Positions 49,861 to 62,500 of a stretch of 64,000 nucleotides of DNA are shown here, piece by piece; position 1 is the first letter of the stretch; every line of letters begins with the position of its first letter. Below the pieces are notes generated by a model. That model was not told the origin of the DNA. It saw only the letters and a list, made by a program, of their open reading frames with translations, and ran no database searches. The translations under genes were made by a program, and so were the position numbers. Source of the DNA: Hirsutella rhossiliensis (Eukaryota; Ascomycota; Sordariomycetes; Hypocreales; Ophiocordycipitaceae); contig NW_025408675.1 of assembly GCF_020360975.1 (NCBI RefSeq), positions 1,798,001-1,862,000 of the forward strand. Direction: 5' to 3'.

Positions 49861-52800
49861 TATCCTTTTTAAACTTCTTTAAATACTCTCTTAGGATTAT
49901 CTTATTAAGTACGATTTTATCTAGAGTCTTAATCCTATACGCCCTAAACTACTCTAAGCGCGATACTACTTAAAAGGGACCGTTCTACCTTATTTAATAC
50001 TTAGCTTACCTCCTTAAATTATTTAATTATCTTATATCGAATAGTAAGATAAGGTTTCTAGGTTATAAGCTTTCTTTCTTTATTATATACTTATTAGCTT
50101 TATCTATCCTTTCTATTAATTAATTTTAATATCTTATTACTCTTTTCTTAGCTTCTTCTATATTTTTTTCTTTCCTTTTTAAAACTTATACTTATACTTT
50201 AAATAATTCTTCTCTTATCTTTACTTTATCTTAGTCGATTAGTCGCTAAGTTAGGTATTTTACTTTAAGAGGTAGTACTAGTTCCTATTTATATAGTAAG
50301 TAAAAAGCTAATATTCTATAAGACTCTCTAACTATTTTTTAGTCTATAAAGATTACTTAGTTAAGGTATTTAATCTACTTACCCTTTTTCTCCGCTATTT
50401 TTATAAGTACTATTATTAACCTTTAATACTCTTATTTTACTACTACGTTTACCTTTAAATTATATACTAAAGTTTAAATAACTTTAACGCCTATATCCTC
50501 TAGGATATACTTAAAGTCTTTCTTTATTTCGGGCCCTTTATCGATTATAGTATATAGTATTATACTATACCTATAAATAATAAAGAGTATAAATTTAGTT
50601 ATAGCTCCTATAGTAATTTCTTTAACTAAGGTTACTTCTACCTATTTAGTAAGGTCGTCTTATACTTCTATAAGGTACGAATACCTATAATTAGATAGTA
50701 TATACTAGCTATTAAAGTAAATCTTACTTATAGGGTAGCTAGGCGCGGTCGCGGTTATAACTTCCTAGGGTCTCTTAGTAGTAAAGTATTAGTATTCTTT
50801 ATAAGAAGAGATTACGCTATAAATATCTTTTTAAAGGCTAGCCTATTAATACCTATTCTTTATAAACGTATATATAACTTATTATCCTTTATATCCTATT
50901 TACGCGTAGTACTTTACGATAATCCTTTTCTATTCTTTTAAGTCGTCTATAACTAGTATAGGTCCCTTTTCTTCCTTCTTAAGGAGTCGCTAAAGCTTTT
51001 AATCTTTAACGTAGAAATTTAAACTCTTTAAATATAGCTTCCTATAGTCTTATTTAAAAAGGCCCTTTAGCCGTTTTAACGTTTAAAGGAAGTCTATAAT
51101 TATCCTCGATTCCTTTAAGTAGCCCCCTTATAGCTTAGTCCCTTATACTACGTTTAAGTAAAAGTCTATAAATTCTTTAATATCGCCTTTTATTTCCCTA
51201 TTTAATATATTAAAAGGTCTTTTAAGCTTTCTTAAGAGTCTATTAGCTATATTATTCTTCTTACCTTCGATATATTATATAGTAAAGTTAAAGAAGAAAA
51301 TATAGCTTATCTAGTTAGTTACTATAGCTCTAGGGATATCTTTAAGGGCACCTTTTAGTTAATCGACTAGGACCTATATATTAGTTTCTAAGATAAAATA
51401 CACGCTATATAGGTATATTCTTAGTCTCTAAAGCGTACTTAATATAGCCTTATACTCCCTCTTTATTATATTATATTTAGTTTCTACTAGTAACTACGTT
51501 TTACTTTCGAACCTTATAAGGCGCCTCTTTCTATCGACGATTTATATTAAGACTACCCCCTAGCTAAGAAGACTAGTATTATATATTAAAATAATATCTT
51601 CTCTTCTTAAGCTAACGTCGAGGGATATTAAAAAGACTAGATTAGTAATAGCCTTTTTAAGGGTAGCTATCGCTTTTATTTATTTATCTCCTTATTCTTA
51701 ATAGACTTCTTTCTTTAATAGGTCTATAAGGGGTTTTACTAAGATAGCGAACTATTTAATCTAGATTTAATAGTATCTTATAATACTAAGGAAAGCTTTA
51801 ATATACGTTATATTAAGGTATCTTATTTATTCCTTAATTTTAATAACTTTAGCCTCTATAGGGCACCTTTTATTTATTTTATAGATATAACTAATAACTT
51901 CGGTTACTTACTAATAGAATTTCGATTTAGCCCTTATAATTATATAACTAAAGAGTTCGACGTTAACTAAGACTTTATCGAGGTTAATAAGGTATTTAAA
52001 GATAAATCTCCTTACTCCTAGCGCTACCTTTTTATTATTATACGTTATATTAGGCCCCTTAATACCTATATTATCGAGGAAATTCCTATAGATACTCGGT
52101 ATAAGGTCTTATAGGATTCTTTATATTATCCTTATAAATTAACTAACTAAGTTTATAGCCCCTTAAAGGAGTATATATATACGTAAGAGGCTAATAGGTA
52201 TCGCGAATATCGTTAAGTTATAGCTTTTAATATTAAGAGGGATCTAATTATAGCCTAAAAAAAGGTCTAGGAGGGAAAGGATCTTATATATTAAGAAGTA
52301 GTTACTAAACTTATCTATATTCGGTAGTAGGTTTATATTTCTTATTATAATAGTATTTATATATATAGCGGAATTAATTAAGCGTAGTCCTTTATCTTTC
52401 TTTACTACTAGGAAAAAAAGGTTCCTATAGGGCCTATACCCTTTTTTAAGGACTCTTATTTTTAGTCTAATTTTAAGGATATCGATAACTTTCTACTTTA
52501 TTACTTTTAGGATTAGGATTAAGACTACTTACTATGCCTTATATTCTATTATCTTAATAACCTATAGTAAGGCTATAGCTAGGTCGACTTTACCTCTTTC
52601 TATAAAGTCTTAGGATAACGCTACTTCCCTATTAAATAGAATACTATTAAAGATCCGGACTTCTACCTTTATAAGAAAGCCCTTAAATTATTCGTAAATT
52701 ACTTTAAGTCTTTCTTATATTAGCCGCTTTCCTTTCTATATACTTAAGAATTTTCCTATTAAGTATTCTAGGTAGGGTCTAGGCTATATCTTATCTTTAA

Positions 52801-53950
52801 TAGTATTCTATTTAGTCTTCTTTTATTTAAGGTCCCCTTTTAGCATCGAGCCGTTTAATAAAGTATTGTTAATAAAGTTAATCTTATTTACTTTTCTTTT
52901 AAAGAGAGTATTAACTCTTAGATTATATAATCTAATAGGTCGTTTCCTCCCTATCTTAACTTTAACCTTCTAGATCTTTCTAAACTTCTTTCTAGCTCTA
53001 ATAATATTTTTCTTAAATTCTCTTATAGCTTTTATAACTATAACTTTAATAATCTCTTCTACTATCTTAGATCTAATAGCTAGAATCGCCTTATCTCCTT
53101 TATCTATAATTAATTACTATTATACTAGTACTATTAAGGGCTTATTTATACTAGCGTAGGCTAGGTTAAGGACTTAGTTAGCACCCCCTTTATAACTAAG
53201 GATCTTACCTCCTAGTAAGAGAATCTTAGCTATTAAGGTATCTATAAGGGGTTCTCTTTATAATTATTAGGTAGCTCCTAGGTTATCTTCTTTAACTTCT
53301 ATTACTAAAGCCTAAAAAACTTTTCTTAGGAGCTAGGTAGCTATTTCCTATATAGCCTCCTCGAGCTTTAGTCTTTTATATACGTCTTTATTAACTATTA
53401 AGGTCGTAGCTTAAAAGGATTTTACTATATCGACCTCGTTTAGAAGCTTCTATTTAATAGCTCCTACCGCTAGTATAACTACCTAGATAGTGCTAATTTA
53501 ATATTTAACCTATATATCGCCGTTCCTTAGGGAATAATTAAATAATATACGCGCGGCTTTAATAAATAGTATGCTTAAGATAAAGGGGACTAAGACTCTA
53601 TCTAGCGTAATATAAAGACAGATTAGTATCTAGGCTATACCTAGATAGAGATTAGTCTCTACCTCCCTAACTATATCTATAAGGGACTTAGTATACGCTG
53701 TTATTAATACTCTTATTAATAGGATTTTAAGCCTATATACGTTTATATATCTTTTAGTAATAAGGTTTCTTTTAGACCTAATATCGATTAAGGCGCTTAG
53801 AACTTTAGCTTTCTAGCTACTAAGCTATACTTAAATATAAGGTAGGTCTTATATATACTTAAGCGAGCGGAAAGGTATAAGGACTATATTTATACGTATT
53901 ATAGGAATCGCTATAAGGTCCTTTAAAGTTGTCTCTTAGTATCTTATTAA
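49860..53950 (-). pseudogene. Gypsy pol: protease, reverse transcriptase, RNase H, integrase
   Basis: Protease-like 'LSALIDI' near 53790. Reverse transcriptase at about 52570-51950: KKGYRPYRNLFFLVVKKDKG, RLINSA, SLLDLF, and FLDNIGIKGP in which the second catalytic Asp codon now reads Asn. RNase H lies at about 51700-51300. Integrase covers about 51100-49860, ending in the GPF-type module also seen in copy A. Many TAG/TAA stops at former Gln and Trp codons. The type of damage, Cys to Tyr, Asp to Asn and Gln to stop, is that of C-to-T changes on either strand. Confidence 0.85.
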
Positions 53951-54449
53951 GAGTACTACTTCCTATATAATAAATTTATCTTTCTTTAGTCTTATTACCT
54001 TTAGAGTTTATTAATTAAATAGTCCTTAAGCTAGTTACGTTACGCTAATCGTATTAGTTATAAACCTAACTTCCTTTAGTACTTATTAAACTTCGAGGTA
54101 CTTATAATCCGATTCTTTATAAGTAGGGTAAGTAAGCTTAATTAGTTTAACTTAGTATTCTTTATTTTATTCTTTAACTTATATTAAAGCTACCGCGAGT
54201 TTTCCTTATAAATATTTAAGAAGGAGTAAACTACTTTCTATATTATCTTTAGCTACTTTTATAACTATTATTATAGCTCTATAGGGTCTTATATTACTCT
54301 CTACTTTCTTTAGGGTCTAGAATTTATTATTTTCTATACCTTAGGCTATATCTATATATCTTATACTAAGTCTCTTACCTAGTTAGGGAATAAAGTCGAT
54401 TAAGTAATTTAAAGGGATTAGGATTCTTTTATATATAATTTCTCTAACG

Positions 54450-56150
54450 ATTTTATCTATAAGTTTATCGAACTTCTTATTTAGATCTACTTTATATCTA
54501 TAGTATATAGGGATAATCTTTAAGCTAGTTTTTACTATTCTCGTTATCTTAATTTCTTTTATATCCTCTTTAACTCTTTATCTTTTCCCTTTATAGGTAT
54601 TAATCCTTATTATAGTTATATAGATTATTTAATTATATATATCGCTTTATTATATATTATCTATAATTATAATAACTAATATTTTTCTTACTTTTTTTTT
54701 TATATCGCTTACTTTTAGATTCCTTAGCTTCTACTTATATAGGCTTCTATATCTCTAAAACTAGTTTAAGAAACTAGATTCTCTTTTACTAGTAGCTTAA
54801 TTTAAGTAAGATAGTATAACTATAGCTTTAACCTATTTTATAAGTAGTAATATAAAGGAGTCTAGCTATATATCTACTTAGTATATAATAAGCCTTTAAA
54901 TATATATACTTATTTAAGAAAACCTATTAATAAGTACTAAGGGAATTACGCTTCTATTATCTTTTCTTTTAAAGTAAAGAGTCCTATTTACTACTTTATA
55001 TATTATAAATCCGCTCTTATAGTCCTAAGAGTATACCTTATACTTATCGGGGTAGTATCCTTCTTTATTATAATAAAAGTATCTCTTAGGCCGGTTAAAA
55101 GTATTAACCTAAAACTATATATATTAATTAGATAGGTAGTAAAATCCGATAGTATTTATACTACCTCCTTATCTATAACTTAAAGAGTAGCCTTTACTAT
55201 TAATACGTTTTTATTCCCTATTAAGCTAGTTAAATATCTACTCTTACTAGTAAGTAAGGTTAATCTTTATATCTTTAAAGGCTTTTATTAAGTCTAAGAT
55301 CTCCTTTATAGGCTATCTAGGTTTCTTATTTATTTTCTTTAACTCTTTAAGAAGTTTTTCTTTGCCTTTATTAGATTTAGCTTCCTTTATTACTTTATTA
55401 ATTTCCTTAAAGAGCTAGTCTTTCTTTAGGTTCTTAAGCTTTTAATTATAGACTTTAGATACTATATCTTATCGCTTAACGTCCTAGTAAGGTACTAAGT
55501 AGTTATTAATTATATATATAAAGCTTTTATATAAGAGTTTTAAGATAACTTTAGACATCTTCCTATTTCTCTTTATAACGTTAATAATAAGCTCCTTTAG
55601 TATTATATAGTAAATAAAGTATAACTAGACTATAGATTCTTCTTAGTTATTAGGTTATACCTTACGCTATAGGTATAAGTAGAGACTAAGCTATTTTATA
55701 ACTTTTAAAATAGTCTTAGGCTTTTTAGTATTATAATAGTCTAAGCGGTCGTTAGTAGTTTCTAGTTATTTAATATTATATATATAGTAGTATTAAAGGA
55801 GTCTCTTCTTTACTTCTTCCTAAGTAAGTTTATCTATAAGAATTTTAATAGTAAGGGCTTATATAAAGGAGATATAGACTTCGAGCTAGTTTATTTTATC
55901 CTTATTATAAATATAGTTAATATATATCTCCCGTTCGAACTTCTTAACGAATTTAGTTACGTTTTTACTATTAAATTTACTAATAAGTAAGAGTAGTAGT
56001 TAGTAGAGTCTTCTTATAAGGTTATCTTAGCTTCTAGTAAGTATATCTCTAAGTCTATTAGTAATCTTATTAATATCTACCTTAATTTTCTTTATATCGC
56101 TAGTAGTAAGATTAGATAATCCCTCTTAATAGCTAGCGTTTCTAGATATA
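54450..56150 (-). pseudogene. Gypsy gag with zinc-knuckle relic
   Basis: At about 55090-55040 the - strand reads YFYYNKEGYYPDKYKVYS, exactly the C-x2-C-x4-H-x4-C spacing with every Cys and His replaced by Tyr (TGC/CAC to TAC by RIP). A capsid-like helical region lies upstream (about 56150-55400). Start and end are not defined. Confidence 0.65.
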
Positions 56151-56762
56151 GTATACCTATAGATTATAAGGTTACGAAATTTAAAGTTAGAGTTTTCGGA
56201 GTTAAAGGATATCTTATTATAACTATCTTATTACTTACTTTCTTATCTATTAGTAAGAGGTAAGCGTTTTCTATAAGCTACCGCGTAAAGGAGAGCTAAG
56301 GTTAAGGTTATTAAGGTATCCCTTATTAATACCTATATTAGTATTATTAGTATATATATAAGTAAGAGGTCTTAGTAGGGTTTTAAAACGGTTTAGATTA
56401 TACTATCGTCGTTATTTATATCTTTTAAAGTATTATATAAGGATTATAGTTTCTTAACTAAGTCGCTAGTATTAAGGGTTATAGGGCCGATAATAAGAGC
56501 TTAGGGTTTTTTAGTATTAGCTTATTACTTTTCCTTTACTATTAGTAAAGGTATTATCTAATTATTTATTTCCTAGTAAGTCTATTACCTTATTAGGTCC
56601 TTAACTCTAGCTATTAAGGTAGTTACTACTTTAATTATTAAATCCCTAGATTTTATTTTTTCTAAATAATACTATCGTCCTCTAAGTATTCTCGGCTTTA
56701 TAAAGCTACTCGTCGCTATATAAATAAAACGGAATAATAAGTTTACGCCCTAAAGACTAGTT

Positions 56763-57137
56763 TTAATAGGGATAAGGGTATATACTTAAAGCACGCGTAG
56801 TATATAGCTAAGGATTAATAGAGTAATTAACTACGTAATTATCTAATTATCGGTCCTATATATAGCTTTAAGGGCCTTAGGTTATAAATATAAGTCTTAG
56901 AGATTTCTTTACTCTATACTTCTTTATCTTTACTAGAGTCGCGTAACTAGCGGTATCTACTTTAAAGGGGAAAAATAAAAATTTAAATTAACTATTATTA
57001 AGGAAGATACTTAATTAAATAATTAAGGTCTTTATAACGCCTTTAAGTATACTTAGAAGTAAGTTAAAAGGGGAGTACTAAGGGTCTTATCCTTTTAATA
57101 GGCTAATATCTATAGGGGTACGTTCTTACCTATTAAA
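56763..57137 (-). repeat. 5' LTR of gypsy copy B
   Basis: 375 bp, direct repeat of 44579-44953. Confidence 0.92.
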
Positions 57138-57142
57138 CTAGC

Positions 57143-58461
57143 TTTTAAAAAAGCGCGATTTTAAATAATACTTAATACTATACTTAAGAGGATAGAACCT
57201 TTATATAGACTATATATACTTAGTCGCGGAAAAAATATTAGTAAATAATATATAATACCCCTTTAAGTAAGCTTCTTAGATAGACTATATTATTAGTAAG
57301 GGCCGCGCCCTAAGAGTTAAGCTTTAGTACTTATAGCTAGGGAGTAAAGGTATATAAAATAGCGTATAGCTAGCTTTAGTAAGCTTATAGTATCCTGCCC
57401 CTTATATATCGGCGTATAGTAGTAGCTCTTAGTACTATAGTATAAGAGATAGTACTTTAGTATATAAGGCTCCGCTCCCTTTTATATAGGGCTATATAAG
57501 CACTCCCTTTTACTATAGTTATATTATATTAATAGTCTCCTTATATCTTAGCCGCCCTTTTAATCGCTATAAGTATATATCCCGTTTATATAGTAGCTAT
57601 TATTATATATAAGGGAACGCCGACGAAGCTTATAAAAGTATTACTAAGATTACTTATTACTAGAGTTACTATCGTTAAACCTAACCTCCTTTCTATCTTA
57701 GCGTATACGCCCTTTTATTACTTAAAGTACGTTTACCTACGCTTCTTAGCGTAGGTACTTTAAAAACTAATAGGATTTACTACTATAGCCTATATAGCGA
57801 CCCTCCTATTACTATATTTTCTTATCCTTAGTCCTTAAGGTAAAGATATAGATATCTATAGTATTACTAGCGTTATCCTCTTCTTATACTATAAAAGAAG
57901 ATAAAAAAAGGAACTTATTACTATTAAGCTTATAAAAAAGGCAGATAAGATTAGTATATATATCTAGTAGTATAAACCTTTTACTTAAATAAGTATATTA
58001 ATTTATATTTAAGCTTATAATAAGGTAATTATACTTTACTATATTAAGCTCGCTATATATATTTACTTAATAAAGTACCTCTTTAAACTATATAAGGTAA
58101 GCTAAAATAGCTTTACTTTGCTTTTAATAAAGCGTTATAAGCTCTTAGCTTACTAACCTAGCTATATTAAGTTTACTATAATTAGTATAAGGCTTTATAA
58201 GGAGGTCGGCTAGTTTATTTATACTAGTATAAGTAAATAATAAGAAATACCTTTATAGGAATAAAGATAGGCTTATATAAAGATAGTTAAATTAAGTATA
58301 GATATCCCTTATTTTAGCGCTATTAGTATAGAGCTTTACTTTTATATAAAGTAGCTATAGCTTAAGCTCTATAAAGGAGCTATCGAACTTACTAAGGTAT
58401 AATAATACCGCTCTTAGTTATATAAAGCCTTACTATTATAAGAGGCTCTTAATTACCTAAG
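57143..58461. other. AT-rich RIP region between gypsy and copia elements
   Basis: 1.3 kb, no readable frame. Contains an imperfect hairpin around ttaaagtac..acctacgc ttctta gcgtaggt..actttaa (about 57722-57764). Origin unknown. Confidence 0.55.
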
Positions 58462-59157
58462 TATAAAAAGGTATAAGTAATAAGCGTAGGACTAAGTAAT
58501 AGATAATATAAGCGGAAAGATTAGTCGAAGGAGTATAGGGTAAGATTTCGTCCGGAATTTATAATAAGTATATAAGGGGCTAAATAATATATTAAAAGAA
58601 TAGTATTATAAAAGATACTTATAAACTTACTTATTCTATCTACTACTCCTAGGGAAATCCTTTATCTTTTATAGACTATTGCTCGCCTACTAGTAGACTA
58701 ATTAGTTAGCTTTCTAGTATATTCTATAGTGCTTAAAAAGCGCTATCTATAATATATCTTCCTAACTTAGTAGGTGATTTAATTATAACGTAATAGTTAA
58801 CGTAAGACTATAGGTTTTAGTATAAGTAGTAGATTTAACTAGAATGTTCTATGCCCTACCTATTCTTATATCGCGGATATCTTTAGAACCGCTAAGCTAA
58901 AATAGGTAATAGGGTATCCGTTCTACTTATAATTAACTTATATATTATATATATATTTTTATTTACTAAGATAGGCTTATCTTAACCTACTTTTCCTAAA
59001 GGAAGATATAGATATTTAGTAGAGGTCTTTATCTTTAAGGGTTATTCCCTTAGACTATATTATAGAGCCTTATTTTACTAGCTTATTATATAGAGCCTCC
59101 TTATACCTATTATTTCTTTATAATAGTAAAATAGGAATATAAAGGTATATTCTTATA
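58462..59157 (-). repeat. 3' LTR of copia element
   Basis: 696 bp, the same length as the solo LTR at 2468-3163 and its reverse complement. Right end ttcttata; left end tataaaaa (mutated tataagaa). Confidence 0.9.
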
Positions 59158-59579
59158 GCCTCCCTTAAAGAGTACTAGGTAAATAATACTCTTTACTAGT
59201 TATTTCTTTTATAGTAGAATTATCCTTATTAAGAATAAGGTATATAATAAGAATATAAGGGAAAGTTTTAAAACCCTTTCTAGGAAAAGCCTTAGTAGGA
59301 AAAATCCTAGTTATAGTTATAATTTTTCTCCTCTTTTTAGGTAAACCTTTATAAGGAAAAAGCCTTATAGAGTTATTATAGGAAACCTTTAATAAGGAAA
59401 AACCCTATTTTTATAAGTTATTATTTACTAATAGGAAACCTTTTTAAAGGAAAAAACCTATTAGTTATATATAAAGGAAAAGCTAAGAAAGCGAAAGATA
59501 GCTAAAAAAACCTCTATTAAAGGGATATAAGCTTTTCTTTTTAAGGCTCTTTTAATTCCCTAAGGGAAAAAAGCTCTTA

Positions 59580-62500
59580 AAACTTAAAGAATTTTTCTCT
59601 TCTTAGTTCCTTAGTAGATATATCGGTAATATTATCTTCGGATTTAATATAGAAAATCCGGATCTTCTTTTCCCTAATATTTTCTTAGGTATAGAAGTAA
59701 GCAATATCTATATACTTTATCTTTTTTTAAAATTCCAGATTTTTAGCTAATTTAATAGCTGCCTCGTTATCTATTAAGATAAAAGGTATAGTATTAGGAA
59801 TTCTAATAGATAAGCTATTATTTATTAAATAAAATAGCCGATTTAGATATATAGTTTCTTTATTAGCCTCCCTAAGGGCAATAAATTTACCTTCGTAGGT
59901 TAATAGGGCTATAGATTTTTGCTTCTAGCTAGCCTAACTTATAATATTTTTATAAATATAGAAATAGTATCCGGAAACGGATTTTCTATCTATAAGGTTA
60001 GACGCCTAGCTAGCGTTAGAGTAACCTTTTATAAAATTATAAGTATAAAGGATATTATAGTAATAAATTATCCTTAGGTTAAGGTATTTATTTAAATATT
60101 TCTAGATAGTATTTAACGCTTTAAAATATATATTATTTAGTTTAGAAGTAAATCTAGTATAGGAAATAATAGTATATAAAATGTCTAGCCTACTTATTAT
60201 AGCTAGATATAATAGAGCCCTTATTTCCCTTTAGTAAATAAGGATTTCTTTTTACGAAGGTATTATAGTAGCCTTTTTAAGCTTTACTCTTACTATAGTA
60301 AGCGTATTAAGAGTCCCTAAGTCTTCTTTATTATATTCTTATATTTTATTATAAGTATATCTTTCCTAGGATATAAATATCTCCTTTCTACTTTAGTATA
60401 TAACTATATATATTCCTAAGAAGTCTTTTAGTTCGCCTAAAGGCTAAACCTTTATATAATCTACTACCCTTTTAAGCAGACTATTTATTATACCTCTATT
60501 AGGCCCTATTATTAAGAGGTTATCTATATAGATTACTATTGTAATTTTATATTACGTATTTATAAATACCCTTTTATCTATAAGAAGGGCCGAAAATCCT
60601 ATCTTAGCTAATATAAAGCTAAGATAGTTATACTAAAGCTTTAGGCTTTATTTAAGGCCGTATAATACTTTCTTTAATTTTACTACTAGCCTTTTCTTTT
60701 TATATAGCTCTAGAAACTATAAATAGCTAATATTATACTTATACTAGTTTTTATTAAACTAGTCTTTAAGTATTAGCTCTTTATAGCCTATAGGGATTTT
60801 TATATAAATATCCGTATCTATTTCGGTATATATAAAGGCATTTTTTATATTATATTATAGTAGAGTATAATTATTAGAAATAGCTATTATAAGTAGCATT
60901 TTAATAGATTTAGGTCTTACTATTATAGAAAAGGTTTCTAAATAATCTAGGTAATAGACCTAATTAAATCCTTATACTATATACCGGGCTTTATATTTAA
61001 TAATATTATTATTATTATCCCGCTTTATTTTATAGACCTAACGGCCGCTTAAGGCCTTCCTATCTCTAAGAAAAGGCTTTAATTCCTAGGTATTTTAGTT
61101 TAAAAGCTCTTTTATTTCTAGAAATATAGCTCTTTTCTATTCTATAGCTTCTAAGCTATTTATAGCCTATTTAAATATTTTAGGCTCTATAAGATCCTTA
61201 TTTTCTAGTAAAGATAGAATAATCTCTTTAATTTTACTATTTAATATAGTATTTATTTCGGGGTATATAATATAGTCTTTATAAAATCCGTTTAGCTTCT
61301 TAGGTATATTAATACGGATTTTTAGATCCTTATTTAATCCCTTTTCTAAAAGAGGATTATTTTCCCTTTTTATAAAAGGGTTATCTTCCTTCTTTATAAG
61401 AGGGTTATCTTTCTTCTTTATAAGAGTATTATTTTTCTTTTCTTTTAAAGAAGAGTTATTACTTTCTTTATATATAGGTTCCCTTTATAAATAATTATCT
61501 AAGACCTTATTTATAGAAGGTAAGGTATTAAAGTTAAAGTCCTTAAGGTCTTCTTCTTTTTAATTTTCTATAAATTTATTTTCTAGGATAATAATATCTT
61601 TAGAAATTATTACCTTCCTTTTTAAAAAGTTATATATTTTATAAATATTTTTAGTATAGCTTATAATAATACCCTTATAAGCTCTTATTTCTAGCTTATC
61701 TAAGGGGTCTTTATTTTTATAATAAATAGTACTTCTAAAGGTCTTAATTTTCTCTAAGTCTTTTAAGGCTAGAGATTTATTTTCCTTTTTCTCTATAAGA
61801 GTTTAGAAGCCTATTCGTAAGTAAGGGGTCCTATTATATAAATAGGCCGCTATTAAAACAGCTTCTCCCTATAGATATTTAGGTAGTTTTACTATAAATA
61901 AAATAGCTCGGACTTTATTTAAAATAGTCCTATTAATCCTCTTTATTACTCTATTTAATTCGGGAGTCCTAGGAGGGCTAGTATAATATTTAATTCCCTT
62001 TCTTAAGTAGTAGGGTTCTATTTTATATAGGAATTCTTTTACGTTATCTAAAAAGACTTCCTTTATAGTAATATTATCCTAGTTATTTTAAACTAAGGCT
62101 TTATATTCTAAGAACCTTTCTAAGGCTTCTACCTTAGATTTTATTAAATATATTTCTAAATATCTTATCCTTATATCTAAAAAGTATATAAAGGAAGTAT
62201 ATTTATTATAAGTTAGGGTCCTTATAGCGCCCTAAATATTAATAGTAACTCTATTAAGGTAATTATATACCTTATTAGATAGGGATTTATTCCTTTTATT
62301 AGTTGCTTTTACTTTAATATAAGCTTTATATTCTTTTAATTTTATAATATCTTTCTTAGATATAGTTATATCTTTATTATATCTTTTAAAGGTTTCTAGT
62401 AAGGCTTTAAGACTTATATATCCTAGCCTTAAATACTATAAATAAAAGTTAAGGTCCTTTATATTATTCCTTATACTATTAATATTATATAGGAATGTCT

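Larger units (their letters stand above)
44579..57137 (-). mobile_element. Ty3/gypsy retrotransposon copy B, full length, RIP-degraded
   Basis: 12,559 bp with two 375 bp LTRs and a 5 bp duplication (ctagt at 44574-44578; ctagc at 57138-57142, one transition apart). On the - strand the order is gag with a knuckle, protease-like, reverse transcriptase, integrase, then about 5 kb of accessory coding DNA before the 3' LTR. Gag-PR-RT-IN order and the RT sequence place it in Ty3/gypsy. The two LTRs differ mainly by transitions. All frames carry RIP stops. Confidence 0.93.
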